64,000 nt of DNA from Trichobilharzia szidati (GCA_944472155.2 OX235274.1:36826052-36890051); one strand, 5' to 3'; positions 9,590 through 20,879 are shown, numbered from the stretch's first letter. Numbers and translations: made by a program. Notes: generated from the sequence alone by a model not told the origin.

Positions 9590-9965
9590 AGAGTGGAACA
9601 TAGGCCTTTAACGGAGCATCCCCATTCCACCCTATTTTCTACAGTCCTGTTCAGCTAGCCAGACGATTATGCATAGACTGGCAGCCTAACTCATCGTTTC
9701 CAATTTACCTCCCACTCGACGTTTCGCATGGCGCTAGAGGCCACTCAACGGTCTTATCGCCGTGCGCCTCATCCATCTTCATTTCCTTCGGAGTATTTGT
9801 TTAGGCAGTAGGTTCTTGATTAGTTCATCCTCGCAATTTCTTGTCGCTGATACTTTCTGAGTGGCCATTAAATCTTCATTGTGGGACCAGTGAGGGCAGC
9901 TGTTGATGGAGATCTGCAAGAAGCTGTTGGAAATGCCTTTCGTGACTTGCACTGCACATCTCTAT
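9590..9965 (-). mobile_element. RTE (SR2-like) LINE 3' fragment
   Basis: The minus-strand tail (TTCCACTCTGAACCTAAGG, 9582-9600) is followed upstream by the WRWDEAHGDKTVEWPL-type block and a CADLHQQLPSLVPQ..RFNGHSES remnant of the RTE C-terminus. Confidence 0.7.
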
Positions 9966-10340
9966 AACAATAAACATCTTTATTCCGGACAGTATTCATA
10001 AAATGTACAGAATTTTTAGAGGAGTTGATAACTTGATATTTTCCCATCGTACAAGATCTTCAAGTAAAGTATTAAATGACAGCATATCCGTTCCATTATG
10101 ACATAGTTGCTTTATCTCCTTCAAGAAATCCATGATATCTAGTTGAAAGTCAATTGTAAGATGTTCAGAAGTACATTTTGAGACCCAATGACATAAATAA
10201 AGAACAGGTATCCCTTGTATTGGAACACGATGCTACACACAATCAGGCTTTTCCTCAAGTTTAGTTGGAACTTGTGAATGAGAAGCTTGTAAACACTTTA
10301 AATACACACAAGAATAGATAATACCATTACAGTTCATATC
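9966..10340 (-). mobile_element. CR1-like LINE 3' end
   Basis: Same arrangement as 60565-60970: tail near AATAAAGATG on the minus strand, then CATTATGACATAGTTGC and the TTGAGACCCAATGA block. Confidence 0.6.
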
Positions 10341-10414
10341 GTAATCGACTAAAACAAACCAAACGAGAGAAAATATATGAAATAGAGAGATGGAATTTTT
10401 TGGTAGCCCAAGGT

Positions 10415-10640
10415 TTAAACAGGCAGCCTAACTCACATAGAAGAACTAACTGACTGACTTAACGATGGTGTTGAAAATTCGAATTTCTTTTGTTCATGAG
10501 GGTAAATACAGAAGGTTTCCTCACTGATTGCAGAGTAATGATGGTCTGTCTTGCCTTTCCGATCATGTCTAGTTTTGACATCGTCACCCATTCTATCGCC
10601 TGGAGTTGAAAGGATGATGCCTAGATAAGTGATGCATGAG
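10415..10640 (-). mobile_element. RTE LINE fragment
   Basis: Short minus-strand piece with the FNTIVKSVSQFFYV and GDRMGDDVKTRHDRKGKTDH remnants of the RTE C-terminal block. Both ends are truncated. Confidence 0.6.
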
Positions 10641-10779
10641 TAGTTCTGTTGAATTTCTTTCTTTTCCGATGGTATTTATTTTAGCTGTTTTTTGAAACTT
10701 TATCGAACGATTATTAGGCAACAACCAATATAGATCAGTATATCTCAAGCCAATATGGACGGGATAGTTTATCAACTTC

Positions 10780-11400
10780 CATAGCTTCGTCCTACTGATC
10801 CGAAAGTAAAACCCAGTACGTACATTAAGTTCAAGGATTAGAAAAAAACATCTGTACAGAAGATACAATAGGAAAAGAATTAAATTTATTACGTGAAACC
10901 CTACTAGAGAACGGGTATCCACCAAGATTCATCGACAAAAACATGAAGGAAAAGCTTCTGAAGAAGACATTTCAGGCAGCCACCTTACGCATCACATTCT
11001 CTAGCAGACAGTTAATCCAGCCTAACGTTAAGGACAAGATAGCGATTTAGGCCACCTCATTGGGCATTTATCAATTTAATTGCTCTTGTGGAACAAAGTA
11101 CATTGGCCGTACGCAACGTCAGGTTCACAAACGTATTCTGGAACATTTTCCAGCTTGGTTAGCCAGAGGTGAAAAGAAGAATACTATCAGCTCCATCTTC
11201 GAACACCTTGTCAACTCTGGACATCGAGCACCCAAGCATGAATGTTTCATAGTGCTACACAGAGTCCCTCAATATCGTATAAAAGGACTTCGCATACGCA
11301 ATCTGTACACAGCTGAATCACTGGCTATTTTCAGGATCTGAAACCGGACCTCTGCATTCAAAAGTACTACATACATTCACTCGCCCTACTGTGTGGCCGG
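10780..11400 (+). mobile_element. Penelope-like element, C-terminal half
   Basis: Plus frame gives ITRETLLENGYPPRFIDKN (the PLE linker after the reverse transcriptase), LLKKTFQAATLRITFSSRQL, then LGIYQFNCSCGTKYIGRTQR and EHFPAWLARGEKK, a well-kept GIY-YIG domain, ending SLAIFRI. One stop lies before the endonuclease near 11047. The reverse transcriptase domain is missing or unrecognisable before 10780. Confidence 0.85.
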
Positions 11401-11984
11401 AGTAACGTTCTTACTATAATTTTGCTTCTTTTATTAAGAAAATTTTCTTCGCCGTTTTCATCTTTTTCTTATCACTTAATATGGGATTATTTCGGTCATA
11501 AATCTATATAACTGATAAATAACATTGACTCAGTTTAGTGGTGAAACAGCTTTTCGCCTGAGACAAAATTTTCGTTCTTTTGCATATGCAAATGATTGGA
11601 GGGATAGGAAATATTTACTGGGTCATGAAGTAAACGGAAGGCAATGTAGGAGGGTGGGGAACTTTTCCTTATCAAAGAGGTCATGTTTAAAGGCTGTACA
11701 ATTATATTTATAGTTTAAAAATATATATAGTAGTCTATTGTTTCACAATGCTCAAATCTCGAGTATCCGGTTAATTCAGGTCATGCAATTCTACTTGAGT
11801 TTCCTTTTATCTACATATATATGTATATACAAAGCTAGATCGAAGGTGGTCCAAGAAGTTCTAGATTTTTACACTTGTGTTTGACGGAGGTGTCAGTAAT
11901 TCTTCAGTTGAAACTCAGATTGTGCGTGCAGGAAAACTGTGTCCCGATTTCTTTATTTCCAAGTGTTGGTTTGAAGGGATTTCA
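11401..11984. other. intron sequence, nothing recognised
   Basis: AT-rich; a short run of ATATAT at 11815-11830. No exon or repeat match seen. Confidence 0.45.
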
Positions 11985-12330
11985 GGATTTCATCATGAAC
12001 TGAAATCGGTTGGAGAACCACTGAAAACCAGCACTGGAGTACTGGACAGCTGTTTCGTCAGTCTAGTTTGAGACTCCTCATCAGTTTGCACCCATCACCA
12101 AGGTTAGAATCCAGCTAACAAGGCGAGCTCGTCGACTTTTAAGCCCCTGGGTCCCGCTAGATCCAGTAGCCAGTCCATGAATTCCAACTTCTGCCAATTC
12201 ATGATATGGCGCGGCCACTAGCAAATGTCATCCGGGGCTAGTATTTGTCCTCACACTCGACCTGCTCTATCGCACTGGTCACAACTTCTCACTGGGATCC
12301 AGGTGACTGACTACCTACCTGCATAGGACT
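11985..12330 (-). repeat. hammerhead SINE (decayed ribozyme)
   Basis: Minus strand: tRNA-like head, CTGATGAGGAGTCTCAAACT at about 12088-12069, then GACGAAACAGCTGTCCAGTA and the CTCCAACCGATTTCAGTTCA end. The core is followed by extra bases before stem II, and stem II is weak. Confidence 0.7.
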
Positions 12331-12655
12331 TCCTTATTTGTTGGAATCTGGTCTGAAAAAGTGATTCAGTTTTTCTTCACCTTTATTTTCACCTGTCGAG
12401 TGAAAACTCAACTAAGCTGATCCTCATTTAATCGCGGTTTTCCCCTTTGTCAAATTTCAAACTTCTAAATCCATTGTCTTGATGATTATTAAGTGATTTA
12501 TTTCTGTTTTCAGACAGCTCTTCTAAACAATGGCATCAATTATATCACTCCCTTTTATTGTTCAGTAATGGAATTTTTGAAACTTGGGCCCCCAGAATAC
12601 CCCATCGTTATTTTGCATATAATTTTTCCCCATCACTTTGTTTTAATCTGTTAAA
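12331..12655. other. intron sequence, nothing recognised
   Basis: No motif found. Confidence 0.5.
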
Positions 12656-13672
12656 ATATGGTGAGGTGGATTATGCGTTAGACTCTGCTCTGGGAGTGAG
12701 GAGACAGGAATACTTTGGAACACCTATAAAAAGACTCTGGAAGATCTGGATTTCGCATGTGGATGATATATGTCTAATGTCACACAAACTCGAAGGCTTG
12801 CAGGCAAAAACCAACAAACTGGAGGAAGGGGCTGGCTGGCAGTCAGTGAAGACAGGACTCCAGGTGAACATGGAGAAGATGGAGGTGATGAAGATGACCA
12901 ATGAACAGCAACAACAACAATGACAACAACCAGTACCAATCACCATCAATGGGAGAGACTTGACAGAAGTGTCTTCCTCCACCCATATAGGAAGCATTGT
13001 CTCAATTACAGGCAGTCGGAATGGATGAAGATGTCAAAGCCAGCCTGATAGCCAGAATCGAAAAGACAATCAAAATACACCTTCATCAATCTGAAACCAG
13101 TTTGGAAATCTTCTGCAATCAGTCAGCCAGCATGAAGAACAAGATTCGGATTTTGTTCAACACAAATGTGAAGTCATTCAGTCGGTTGTTCTATATGGGT
13201 CAGAAATTGCACTGCATGTCAATCACGAAAAGGATTTCTAACAGCCAGTTACAGACTCTTATCAACGACTGCCTTCGTTCTATGCTGAAGATCAAATGGC
13301 CGGCCAGCCAGAAAGAATTAGCAACATGAAACTGTGGCTTGGAATATACCAAAAGGCGACAGTCGATTGCCCAACGAATGTGTCGGAGAAAATGTAGATG
13401 GATGGATCGGGCATACATTGAGGAGGCCGTCGAATGACATCACACGCAATACAGGCCATTGCTCTAGTGGGACCCAGTGTAAAGGCGACGAGTGGATCGT
13501 GGGTGCTAGAGTGACATGGAGTAAATCGTTTGGCGAGGAGGAGATGGGAAATTGTGGGCAATCGTGGAACTGGATGAAGGGGACAGTGGGAAATAGAAGA
13601 AAGTGGAGATGTGTTGTTGAAGCCGTGTGTTCCACTTGGAACTCAAGGGAACAATAATAATAATGACCTTTA
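12656..13672 (+). mobile_element. RTE (SR2-like) LINE, RT end and C-terminus
   Basis: Starts inside the reverse transcriptase (VDYALDSALGVRRQEYFGT and KIWISHVDDICLMSHKLEGL, the catalytic block reading VDD). Next come LQVNMEKMEVMKMTNEQ, then MSQLQAVGMDEDVKA, FNTNVKSFSRLFYMG and LINDCLRSMLKIKWPA. The tail is GTTCCACTTGGAACTCAAGG plus AATAATAAT. At least three frameshifts. Confidence 0.8.
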
Positions 13673-13674
13673 AT

Positions 13675-14070
13675 GGTGTTTTATATTCTCGCGAGTATTT
13701 AAAATGTCTACAACCTACTGATTCGCAGGTTTCTACTAACCTTGATAAATAGGATAATCGTAGGTGGCAACGCATTGCAGTAAATGAGATTTTTAGTGCA
13801 AACTGTCAGTGCCTGAGAAATGAAACTAGTTACCTACAATCTTCATTTATTGAGGTATTGTTCTCTCAAAATTTACTCCCTCATCTTTTTTAAAATTGTC
13901 TTTCAACCAAATGTCGTGAATTTCTCGAAGTAGGAATAGAAGAAGAAATATCATAATGGATTGGTTTTTGCTTCACGTGAGACAGCAGTGTGTCAGGCGA
14001 TTTACTGTCAGTTACTCTTTTACTTGAAGAATAAAGCTATTATTATTATCATTAATAAAAAAAGATTATA
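13675..14070 (+). mobile_element. CR1-like LINE 3' end
   Basis: Opposite-strand counterpart of 1765-2280. It ends in GAATAAAGCTATTATTATTA. The shared block includes CTACAACCTACTGATTCGCA and ATCATAATGGATTGG. Confidence 0.6.
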
Positions 14071-14598
14071 CACACTCTGAATATGCTCCGTCGATAAAAG
14101 AAACAATCAGAAATCACCTGTTTTCAGCGATTTCCCATAAACGTATTTCCTCGGGGAAATTAACTTACATTCATAGAATTATCATGGGTTACACTCTGAT
14201 CAGAAAAGTCTTGAAAGAAACAGTAAAGCTGCCAGATTTACTGGATTTTGTTTCAAGAATGAAGTGAAGTCACCTTCTTGTCAGTTAGACACTTCTAACT
14301 ATATACGAATCCTTATGCCTCATTGTGTTGTTTAAGCACATACACGGCCCATTATTCTAGAAAATTACCCTTCAACCACTTGGTTTGTTATTACAGTTTG
14401 ACCAAGATATAAATAAGAAGAAAAAGTATTTTCGCACTAAAGGTATTGATTTCTCAGTGCTCATTCACTTTGAAGCAAACATGTACCCAATTTTTCTGTT
14501 ACATGAAATAGCCAATTATCTTTTGATTTATTGTGAGTACTTGATAATCAGATCGATAAATCATACTAATATATTCAAAGGCCAAATTTTGCACTTAC
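14071..14598. other. intron 5 sequence beside exon 5
   Basis: No repeat recognised. A GTAAGT-like site (minus, near 14163-14168) follows a short open reading that does not resemble synapsin and was rejected. Confidence 0.5.
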
Positions 14599-14688
14599 CA
14601 TTTCTTTATGACTTGTATGATAAGTTTGTGATATAAGAGGAAAATTTTCTTTACCCAATCGATTTCTGAGCATGAGTAGATGAGCAAA
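14599..14688 (-). CDS. Syn: synapsin, coding exon 5
   Basis: Ninety bases on the minus strand, read from 14688 down. They encode FAHLLMLRNRLGKENF, then PLISQTYHTSHKEM, matching the vertebrate segment FAQMVRLHKKLG..FPLIDQTFYPNHKEM of the synapsin C domain. The acceptor is TTTTTACAG and the donor GTAAGTGC. Both ends are phase 0, fitting exon 4 (ends ..NRPWL) and exon 6 (starts IVAPAF). The FPLI.Q core is fully conserved; the usual YPNH turn is HTSH here. Flanking introns are about 5.8 kb (towards exon 4) and 13.7 kb (towards exon 6). Confidence 0.96.
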
Positions 14689-14844
14689 CTGTAAAAAGAA
14701 ACATGAATAAAGAATATTGAGTCATTACTGCTTTTTAAATTGTCACAAATGAAGTGTGAGTATATTTAACTATAAACTATACATAGAACAAGGCGAAAGA
14801 ACGTGAGAATATCTAAAATTAAACATTTATAAGAGCTTGTTTAT

Positions 14845-15265
14845 AGTGTTTTGATTTGTTTCAGGTGTGACCTCAGATCATTATTAGTTACAGAATGACT
14901 GTAAACCAAGGGTGTATTGAAGAGATGTTTCTTCCTCGTTTTGGACTTTTCAGGAATACCCAACCACCAGGGTTCCAGCCTAGGACCATCCGGTTACAAG
15001 GTGAGCTAGTTGACTATTTATCCACTAAGACCCGATCCAATGGTCCATGAGTTCTGACGGTGACATTGGCTGGCGGTTATGCTAAAATCACGAATAGGTA
15101 GAGGTTGGAATCGACGAGCCATTGAATTGGGTCCCGGGGGCTAAATGGTCAACAAGGTCGCCTTTTAAGCGCAGGTTCCTAAGCTAAGGCAAAACAGCTG
15201 TCTAGTAGTCCAGTGCTGGTTTTTAATGGTTCTCGAACTGATATCAATCTGTGAAATATCTATCC
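14845..15265. repeat. head-to-head SINE pair
   Basis: Left half minus, right half plus, meeting near 15050. The left has the tRNA-like head reading out to GGTTCCAGCC near 14972. The right ends with AAAACAGCTGTCTAGTAG and CTGATATCAATCTGTG. Ribozyme parts are badly decayed. Confidence 0.65.
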
Positions 15266-15360
15266 GTACCAATAAAATATTAGTCAATAAAACAGAACAA
15301 ATAAATATAATTTGGCTGAACGGATTCACAATTCGTAGCCTGCTACGAATTTAGTTAAAT

Positions 15361-15560
15361 GATGCGTCGGTAACTCAGTGGTTAGGACTCTCGCCAACCA
15401 TGCAAATGGTCCGGGGTTCGATCCCCTGCCGACGCACACCCGATATCTATGGTCGGCCTGCAAAATCTGCGCTACCGATATCAATGCTGAAAATTCCATA
15501 CTTGTACTGAAAATACGGTGTGGCATCAAGCTGTAATCAAAATCAAAAAAGTAGTTCGTT
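15361..15560 (+). repeat. tRNA-Gly-headed SINE, CR1-tailed family
   Basis: The head folds like a tRNA: TGCGTCGG (15362) pairs with CCGACGCA (15428), with box A-like AACTCAGTGGTTAGG and box B GGTTCGATCCC. The layout follows eukaryotic tRNA-Gly(GCC), but the anticodon arm is altered. The body (CCGATATCTATGGTCGGCC) and tail (GAAAATTCCATACTTGTACT) define the family. A tRNA gene is unlikely because the body follows directly. Confidence 0.85.
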
Positions 15561-15799
15561 TCAAATGACCAAAATGCCATAGAATGCCTTGCCCTGCAGT
15601 TCATCTTTGGCTTACACACTTTAGCCATTGTCTCTTGTACATAGTCAGTAAATCGGTGGCATATTTCGAAATTTCTGTAAATGATTAATGTGTCGCGTGA
15701 AGTTTAAGTAAGGCAGAGTTAGAAAACGGTGTGTTAAGATGCACACCTATATGCAAGATAAAGTTTATTAAATACCCTACGTGCTTTGATGGATTCTAA

Positions 15800-16152
15800 A
15801 CAGGTTGTAGACTGTTATCAACAGATGCCGTCTTCGCTAGCTCCAGAAAGAATTAGAAACAAGGAGCTGTGGAGACGAACCAGTCAATAACCAATTACCC
15901 AACAGATATGTGGAAGAAAATGGACACACACTGAGGGTAACATCTCGCGCTCCAAGCAATCACTCGAGTGGAAGGTGAATGGTAGACGACGAGCAGGGCT
16001 TGAGTCCGAGGATGATATGGATACGGTCGCGTGAAGAGAAGATGAAAGCTTATGGGCAATCGTGGGCCCAGTTGAACTGGAGAGCGAAATCTATAACAAA
16101 GCGGAGATGTATTGTTGAAGGCTTACATTCCACTAAGAACCCAAAGAAATAA
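15800..16152 (+). mobile_element. RTE LINE 3' fragment
   Basis: RTE C-terminal block (GACTGTTATCAACAGATGCC, then LWRRTSQ and QQICGRKW) ending in TTCCACTAAGAACCCAAAG plus AATAATAG, where a solo LTR is inserted. Confidence 0.7.
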
Positions 16153-16154
16153 TA

Positions 16155-16501
16155 GTGTGGTGAGTGCTGGCTGTGAACAAGCCAAGACTTTAGATAGCAA
16201 TTTGCGTCATTGTTTACCTCCTGAATCGGGGTCACGAGAAAAAAACACAATAACAAAGATTAACCTTGAGGAATTCACCAACCAATCACAGAAGACTTAA
16301 CGTGTGCAAATACGATTCGTAGATACATGACTTAACTTTCTGAGAAACGGTCATAGGCAGTACAGGATAACCTTCAGCAGGAAAACAACCAATCAGAAGA
16401 CGTTGCTTCTCCGCTGACAATAATGTACACAAAAATCTATAAATATCTGTTGATTTTCTCAATAAACGATCTGTTGACTGACCCTTGTCTTCTGTCGTTA
16501 C
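16155..16501 (+). mobile_element. probable solo LTR (gypsy-like)
   Basis: About 347 bases starting TGTGGTGAGTG and ending GTCGTTACA, giving TGT...ACA ends. Inside, in order, are TATAAATA near 16437 and AATAAA near 16461, as in an LTR promoter followed by a poly(A) signal. No gag or pol flanks it. It sits directly after the RTE tail at 16152. A target duplication is not clear because the site is itself an AAT repeat. Confidence 0.6.
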
Positions 16502-17160
16502 AATAATAATTTAAATGTGTTTCGACCACTATTATAAATTAGCAATCGACATATTGCTACAATGAATTTATACACGTAGTCTTTTTACCAAGCATCAGTT
16601 GCTGCTAGCACAAACGACTTCTTAGAAGAAATACTCACAATGATGAATTTAAGAAAAGAATGGGTTTGAGAGAAAAGTTGTATAACAATATTTACGAAAT
16701 GCTCTGGTTAATAAATCTCTCAGGGATCAATCCCATTTCATCAAAAATAGATTACAACTAAAAGATTTCAGATTCACGATATTTTCTGTGTCGGTCACTT
16801 GAATTTTCCTTTTGAGTTGAGTGTAATTTGTGATTCTGAGGGGAATTTTTTCGATGTTAGGTTAAGTTTCTACAGAGTCTAGAGCATTAATTTGAATAGT
16901 ATACGGAAAAAATATTTTTCGCTATTCATTCGGTGTCCTTAAATCACTCAAGAAAGATTCATATAGCTTGGGGCATAATTTTCTAGTATTCTGTTTAGTA
17001 TAGTATTGATAATTACCAGAATTCATCAAACATTTCTGTCTTGAAAAAGTGACTTCTATAATGTCAAACTCGTTAACCACAGATAATGTGAAGTAACTTT
17101 AAGCAAGAATATGCACAATACACAAGTACAACAACTATGTAGGTAATTTCTGCAGATGAT
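16502..17160. other. intron 4 region without recognised features
   Basis: AT-rich sequence, no repeat partner found. Confidence 0.5.
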
Positions 17161-17164
17161 TAAC

Positions 17165-17525
17165 GCGTGTACAATGCTCGCTAGTAACTGGCTATAGGAC
17201 AAGGTTGATTGAACTTCTCGTAAGATGTCGTCACAAGTGGGGTATGCCAGGTCGGGTGTAAGGATAAAGTACTCACCAACTATAGTGGCTGTTAGTCACG
17301 ATAAAATTAAGAATTGGTGGAAGCCGCAGTTCATAGGCAACTGGATTGGTCCCCAGCAGCTGAATGGTATACGAGTTCACCTTGTAATCCAAGGATTCTG
17401 CATTCGAATCCAGGTAGGTGGGTACTGTTGAGGAGTCCCAAACTAGGAGAAAACAGCTGTCCAATACTCCCTGATTTTCCAGTGTTTCTCCAATTGGTGT
17501 CAGCTCTTGATAAAACTTGAAACAG
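17165..17525 (+). repeat. hammerhead SINE (core C3 to U)
   Basis: tRNA-like head (box B reads ATTCGAATCC), then TACUG followed by UUGAGGA in the core position, stem II GUCC/GGAG, and AAAACAGCTGTCCAATAC. The C3 change and the damaged GAAA region argue against activity. Confidence 0.7.
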
Positions 17526-17739
17526 ACTAAGGGATAATCAGTCAGTAGGAGAAACACTTCTTTTGTATTCGTGTCGAATGGATCAATACAACCCAGAAGA
17601 AGTGAGATTACAATCAACACTGACAACTACTTGAATATCTATGTTATTAACTGATGGTTGAAATACATACAATACAGGAATTCAAGTTAATTAGAATATT
17701 CCAGTAGTTAGATTTTTGTCACGAATCAACATCATTTAG

Positions 17740-17885
17740 GGAGATTATCAGTTGGGAGCACTGTACAACTGTTCTGTCATGTATTTTGGGACCACTCAGT
17801 AGTGTACACTCACGACCCCACCACCAGGGATCTACCCGGAGCTCTTCAGGTTACGACACAAAGCTTCCTGACCATCCAGCACTTG
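17740..17885 (-). repeat. decayed hammerhead-SINE fragment
   Basis: Minus strand matches the unit at 18780-19120 (GGTCGTGAG, GGTAACCTGAAG-like head). Together the two flank the PLE foldback at 17890-18640. Confidence 0.5.
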
Positions 17886-17889
17886 TTGG

Positions 17890-18640
17890 GCTAGAATTCA
17901 ATAACTTGTATATTATTTTGAAGGATTTTTTCGAAAGGCCTTGAATGTCTTGAATTAACCAGATGTTCTGTCACTGAACTATATACACGTTTTCGATCTC
18001 CTTTTACTAGCCAGGCTGGATAGTGCTCACGAGCGCGTTTTTCAAGTTGGCGCATGGTACGGCCTATGTATTCAGCTCCACAAGAGTAAGTAAACTGGTA
18101 TATGCACGTTGAAGGGGCCCAGTGCGATAGCTTGTCCTTCGCGTTCTTGCTAAACAGTTTCTTGCAGGAAAACGTCAGTCGTAGGCTTGTGGCGAAGTAT
18201 ATCTTTCTCAGACATTTGCAGAGGCGTTTACGAAGGATTTCTGCTTCAATAGCACCTTTGAACTCTAGAACAAGCAGAAGTATCTTATTTTCAACGGATT
18301 GGACTTGTTCGGAAGTTTTCTTAGAACAACGTGCATATACCAGTTTACTTGCTCTTGTGGAGCTGAATACATAGGCCGTACCATGCGCCAACTTGAAAGA
18401 CGCGCTCGTGAACACTATCCAGCCTGGCTAGTAAAAGGAGATCAAAAACGTGAAGATAGTTCAGTGACAGAACATCTGGTCACTTCAGGACATTTAGCGC
18501 CTTTCGAAAAATCCTTCAAAATAATATACAAGATTCGACCAAACCTATCAAAGGGAGTAAAATTAAGGCATCTGGGCACTAGCCATCCAAAATCTTAAAC
18601 CCACGCTTTGTATCCAAAAGAAATACGTCCAACCTCTGTC
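17890..18640. mobile_element. Penelope-like GIY-YIG foldback
   Basis: Two GIY-YIG ends face away from a centre near 18310. The minus frame (17891-18415) reads CIYQFTYSCGAEYIGRTMRQ then EHYPAWLVKGDRK. The plus frame (18299-18598) reads CIYQFTCSCGAEYIGRTMRQ then EHYPAWLVKGDQK. The two copies are nearly identical, which suggests a recent inverted duplication. The minus arm also keeps upstream sequence (LRLTFSCKKLFSKNAKDKL). No reverse transcriptase is present. Confidence 0.85.
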
Positions 18641-18779
18641 CATGCTATGACCATCATAAACATTTTCATATCCAAACTTTCTGTTTATTTTGTCATTTTA
18701 CTATTTCTACATATTTAATCCCTGATTGCATAGTTCAATAACTCCCAAATTCTGAAATGGTCAACTCGTAATATAGCGC

Positions 18780-19120
18780 TTCCCTCACCAATCACTACTG
18801 ATGGATTTCCTGAAACTGCGATGGGATATAAGGACCAGTGGGGTCCACCTCATGTCAAGATGAAGTGAATGCTCATCAAGGGCATTGGTAAGGACAGCGT
18901 TATATCACAAGTTAACAGAGTTAGAATCCGCAGGTCAGCGAATTCCAGCCCAACAACGGCTGAATGATCAGAGAGCTTAGTGTCGTAACCAGAAGTTTCC
19001 GGGTTCCATCCCCAGAGGTAGGGTCGTGAGATCGCACTTCTGAAGATTCTCAGAGTAGGAGGAAACAGCTATTCAGTGCTGCCAGTTGATTTCCTAGTGG
19101 TCTCTCAGACTGATGTGTTG
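18780..19120 (+). repeat. decayed hammerhead SINE
   Basis: Contains the GGCTGAATGATCAGAGAG head, a box B remnant (GGGTTCCATCC), and GGAGGAAACAGCTATTCAG in place of the ribozyme 3' half. Confidence 0.55.
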
Positions 19121-19715
19121 GTTCGTAACGAGAATCTGAAAACTGAAATCAATCCAAAATCTCCACAAATCCTGTAATCTCAAAAATCAGTAAATGACAA
19201 GTGAGGTATCAGTTGAGTACTGCTCTAATCTCAGTTATTGGGAATACCTCATAAAAAGCATCTTCAGTAATGATACTTAGACGGTAACTGTTGTTTGAGA
19301 AATCGTTTATTATAAAATATATTTTATCTATGAATGGTGTTGTGACAGGACATGAATAATAAAAGTCAGTATCAGTCATTATGTAAATATCTGAGTGAAA
19401 CTATATACTACTGACTGACTGAGGCGAGTAGTTGTCTGCACCAATCACACAAACCAGTAATGCTTAGTGGCTGACCAGCCAAATCGAAGTGATCTAGACA
19501 TTGCACAGCCACTTAGCTCGTTTGAGGCTCAGCTCATCAGTGATTTACCGGGATTAACTCTAGCTCAGACAGTCAAATTAGTTCAAGTCAGCTGATTTCC
19601 AGCTAGCCAATTTAGTAAATTTTCGTTACCATAAGGCAGATTCACAATTCGCAGATTAGTTAGCAGTTTGCAAAGTACACATTTCGGGTGGCTTGAATTG
19701 TTTCTGTCGGTCTGT
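19121..19715. other. intron 4 region, nothing firm
   Basis: A short open reading on the minus strand around 19220-19275 (EVFPITE) was tested as a synapsin exon and dropped, because the exon was found at 14599-14688. Confidence 0.5.
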
Positions 19716-19719
19716 CTGT

Positions 19720-20085
19720 CTGTTTTCGACATAGGACTTTGCACAGATGTGCACCAGTTCAAGTCACCACACTCCATGTAGCACACAAAGCAAGAGAAGA
19801 AAGTAGAAGAAATGCATATTAGAGACAGTAAACAGAGGTGTGAGACAAAGAAATAGTAATAACGAAGAACAGTATAGTTTCATTGGGTATTATAAGTCAC
19901 AAGGAGTGGATGCATCTGCGCCTGCCATTGAGAACGATCACTTTGAGCCATATCACCAGTTGTCTCCAGCTATTGGTTTTTGCCGTCCCGCGGATCCCAA
20001 CCAGTGAGGAAGTCTACACCTCCCTACGTGGCTTAAACTAACTGTTGTGGATTTCATTGAATTGTTTCGGCTCCCTGAGTCTAGT
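19720..20085 (+). repeat. dispersed repeat, second copy at 38110-38500
   Basis: Shares GACAGTAAACAGAGGTGTGA, TGCACAGATGTGCA and the CCTACACCTCCCTA..GTGGCTTAAACTAAC block with the other copy, same orientation. No coding frame recognised. Confidence 0.65.
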
Positions 20086-20514
20086 CGAACCTTTTCAACT
20101 GATTATGGGCTCGGCCCAAAACGAGAGAAATGGACGTCCGGTGTTTACACCATCTGGATCTGGTTCTTTTGAGTGGTAAGCAACTACTCACCTCAATCTA
20201 TCAGTAGTATGTAATTTTATGCAAGTATGCTTGCTTTCTTGGTTATCATTAATGTTATTAAGCAGATCATATGTATTGTGATCCTAATAATTTTGGTTCC
20301 TAAAGGAAACTGTGGTAAAATCTCAACCCTCAAACTGTGTACACTGCAGATATGTAGATCAAGAACTTGAATTACATAAATCATTAAAAACCTAATAAAA
20401 ACAACATAATATCTGAAGTTGTGAAAACATTTCATCATTTATGACAAATCATTTAAGTTGGTAAAAAAATACAATCACAGTTCAGGCTGTAACCGAAGAG
20501 ATATTTGCACTTAC
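20086..20514. other. intron 4 start, nothing recognised
   Basis: No motif recognised immediately downstream of exon 4. Confidence 0.5.
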
Positions 20515-20665
20515 AAGCCATGGTCGATTCTTCATGTTGTAAACTGCGTGCAGTGTATTCATACTCGGTGTTCCGCCGTACATTAATCCAGTAAGTATCG
20601 CCTGCCAGTCTTCATTTGAATCACTTGGATGTTGGCGTATCAGAACAAAGTCAGGCTTGAATGAT
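20515..20665 (-). CDS. Syn: synapsin, coding exon 4
   Basis: The 151 bases read from 20665 down encode [12 protein letters not shown], then PSDSNEDWQAILTGLMYGG, TPSMNTLHAVYNMKNRPWL. This matches animal synapsin [33 protein letters not shown] almost block for block, in the C domain. The first base (A) completes an Arg codon begun by exon 3 (AG). The acceptor is GAATTAG and the donor GTAAGT. It ends in phase 0, fitting exon 5. It is the most conserved stretch of the gene in this window and secures the assignment. Confidence 0.98.
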
Positions 20666-20879
20666 CTAATTCAAAATAATTTTTAAAAAAGATTAGACTC
20701 TGACAAATACAGAACTGATATTAGGTAAAATCAGTTAATCAGTGTCTATGATGGTATTAACTAGTACCACTGTGAATGGCTAAACGAGGCTGACTTCATG
20801 CTCTAGTGACTGATATACTTTGTGGCAAAATTCTCAATACCTGAGGAGTGCTTCTAAGAAACCAATGCATCTGAGAATT

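Noticed and set aside
14164..14235. Candidate synapsin exon ending at a GTAAGT on the minus strand
   Set aside because: The reading has no FPLI or PNHKEM-like motif; the exon at 14599-14688 fits sequence and phase exactly.
15362..15434. Possible functional tRNA-Gly gene
   Set aside because: The anticodon arm is altered and the tRNA-like part runs directly into a repeated SINE body found many times in the window.
16112..16300. Short coding frames across the LTR
   Set aside because: They cross the LINE-LTR border and contain no gag, protease or polymerase motif.
17891..18090. Long minus frame start with SASFKLAHGTAYVFSS
   Set aside because: The first part is antisense to the plus GIY-YIG arm; only the later part of the frame is a true PLE reading.
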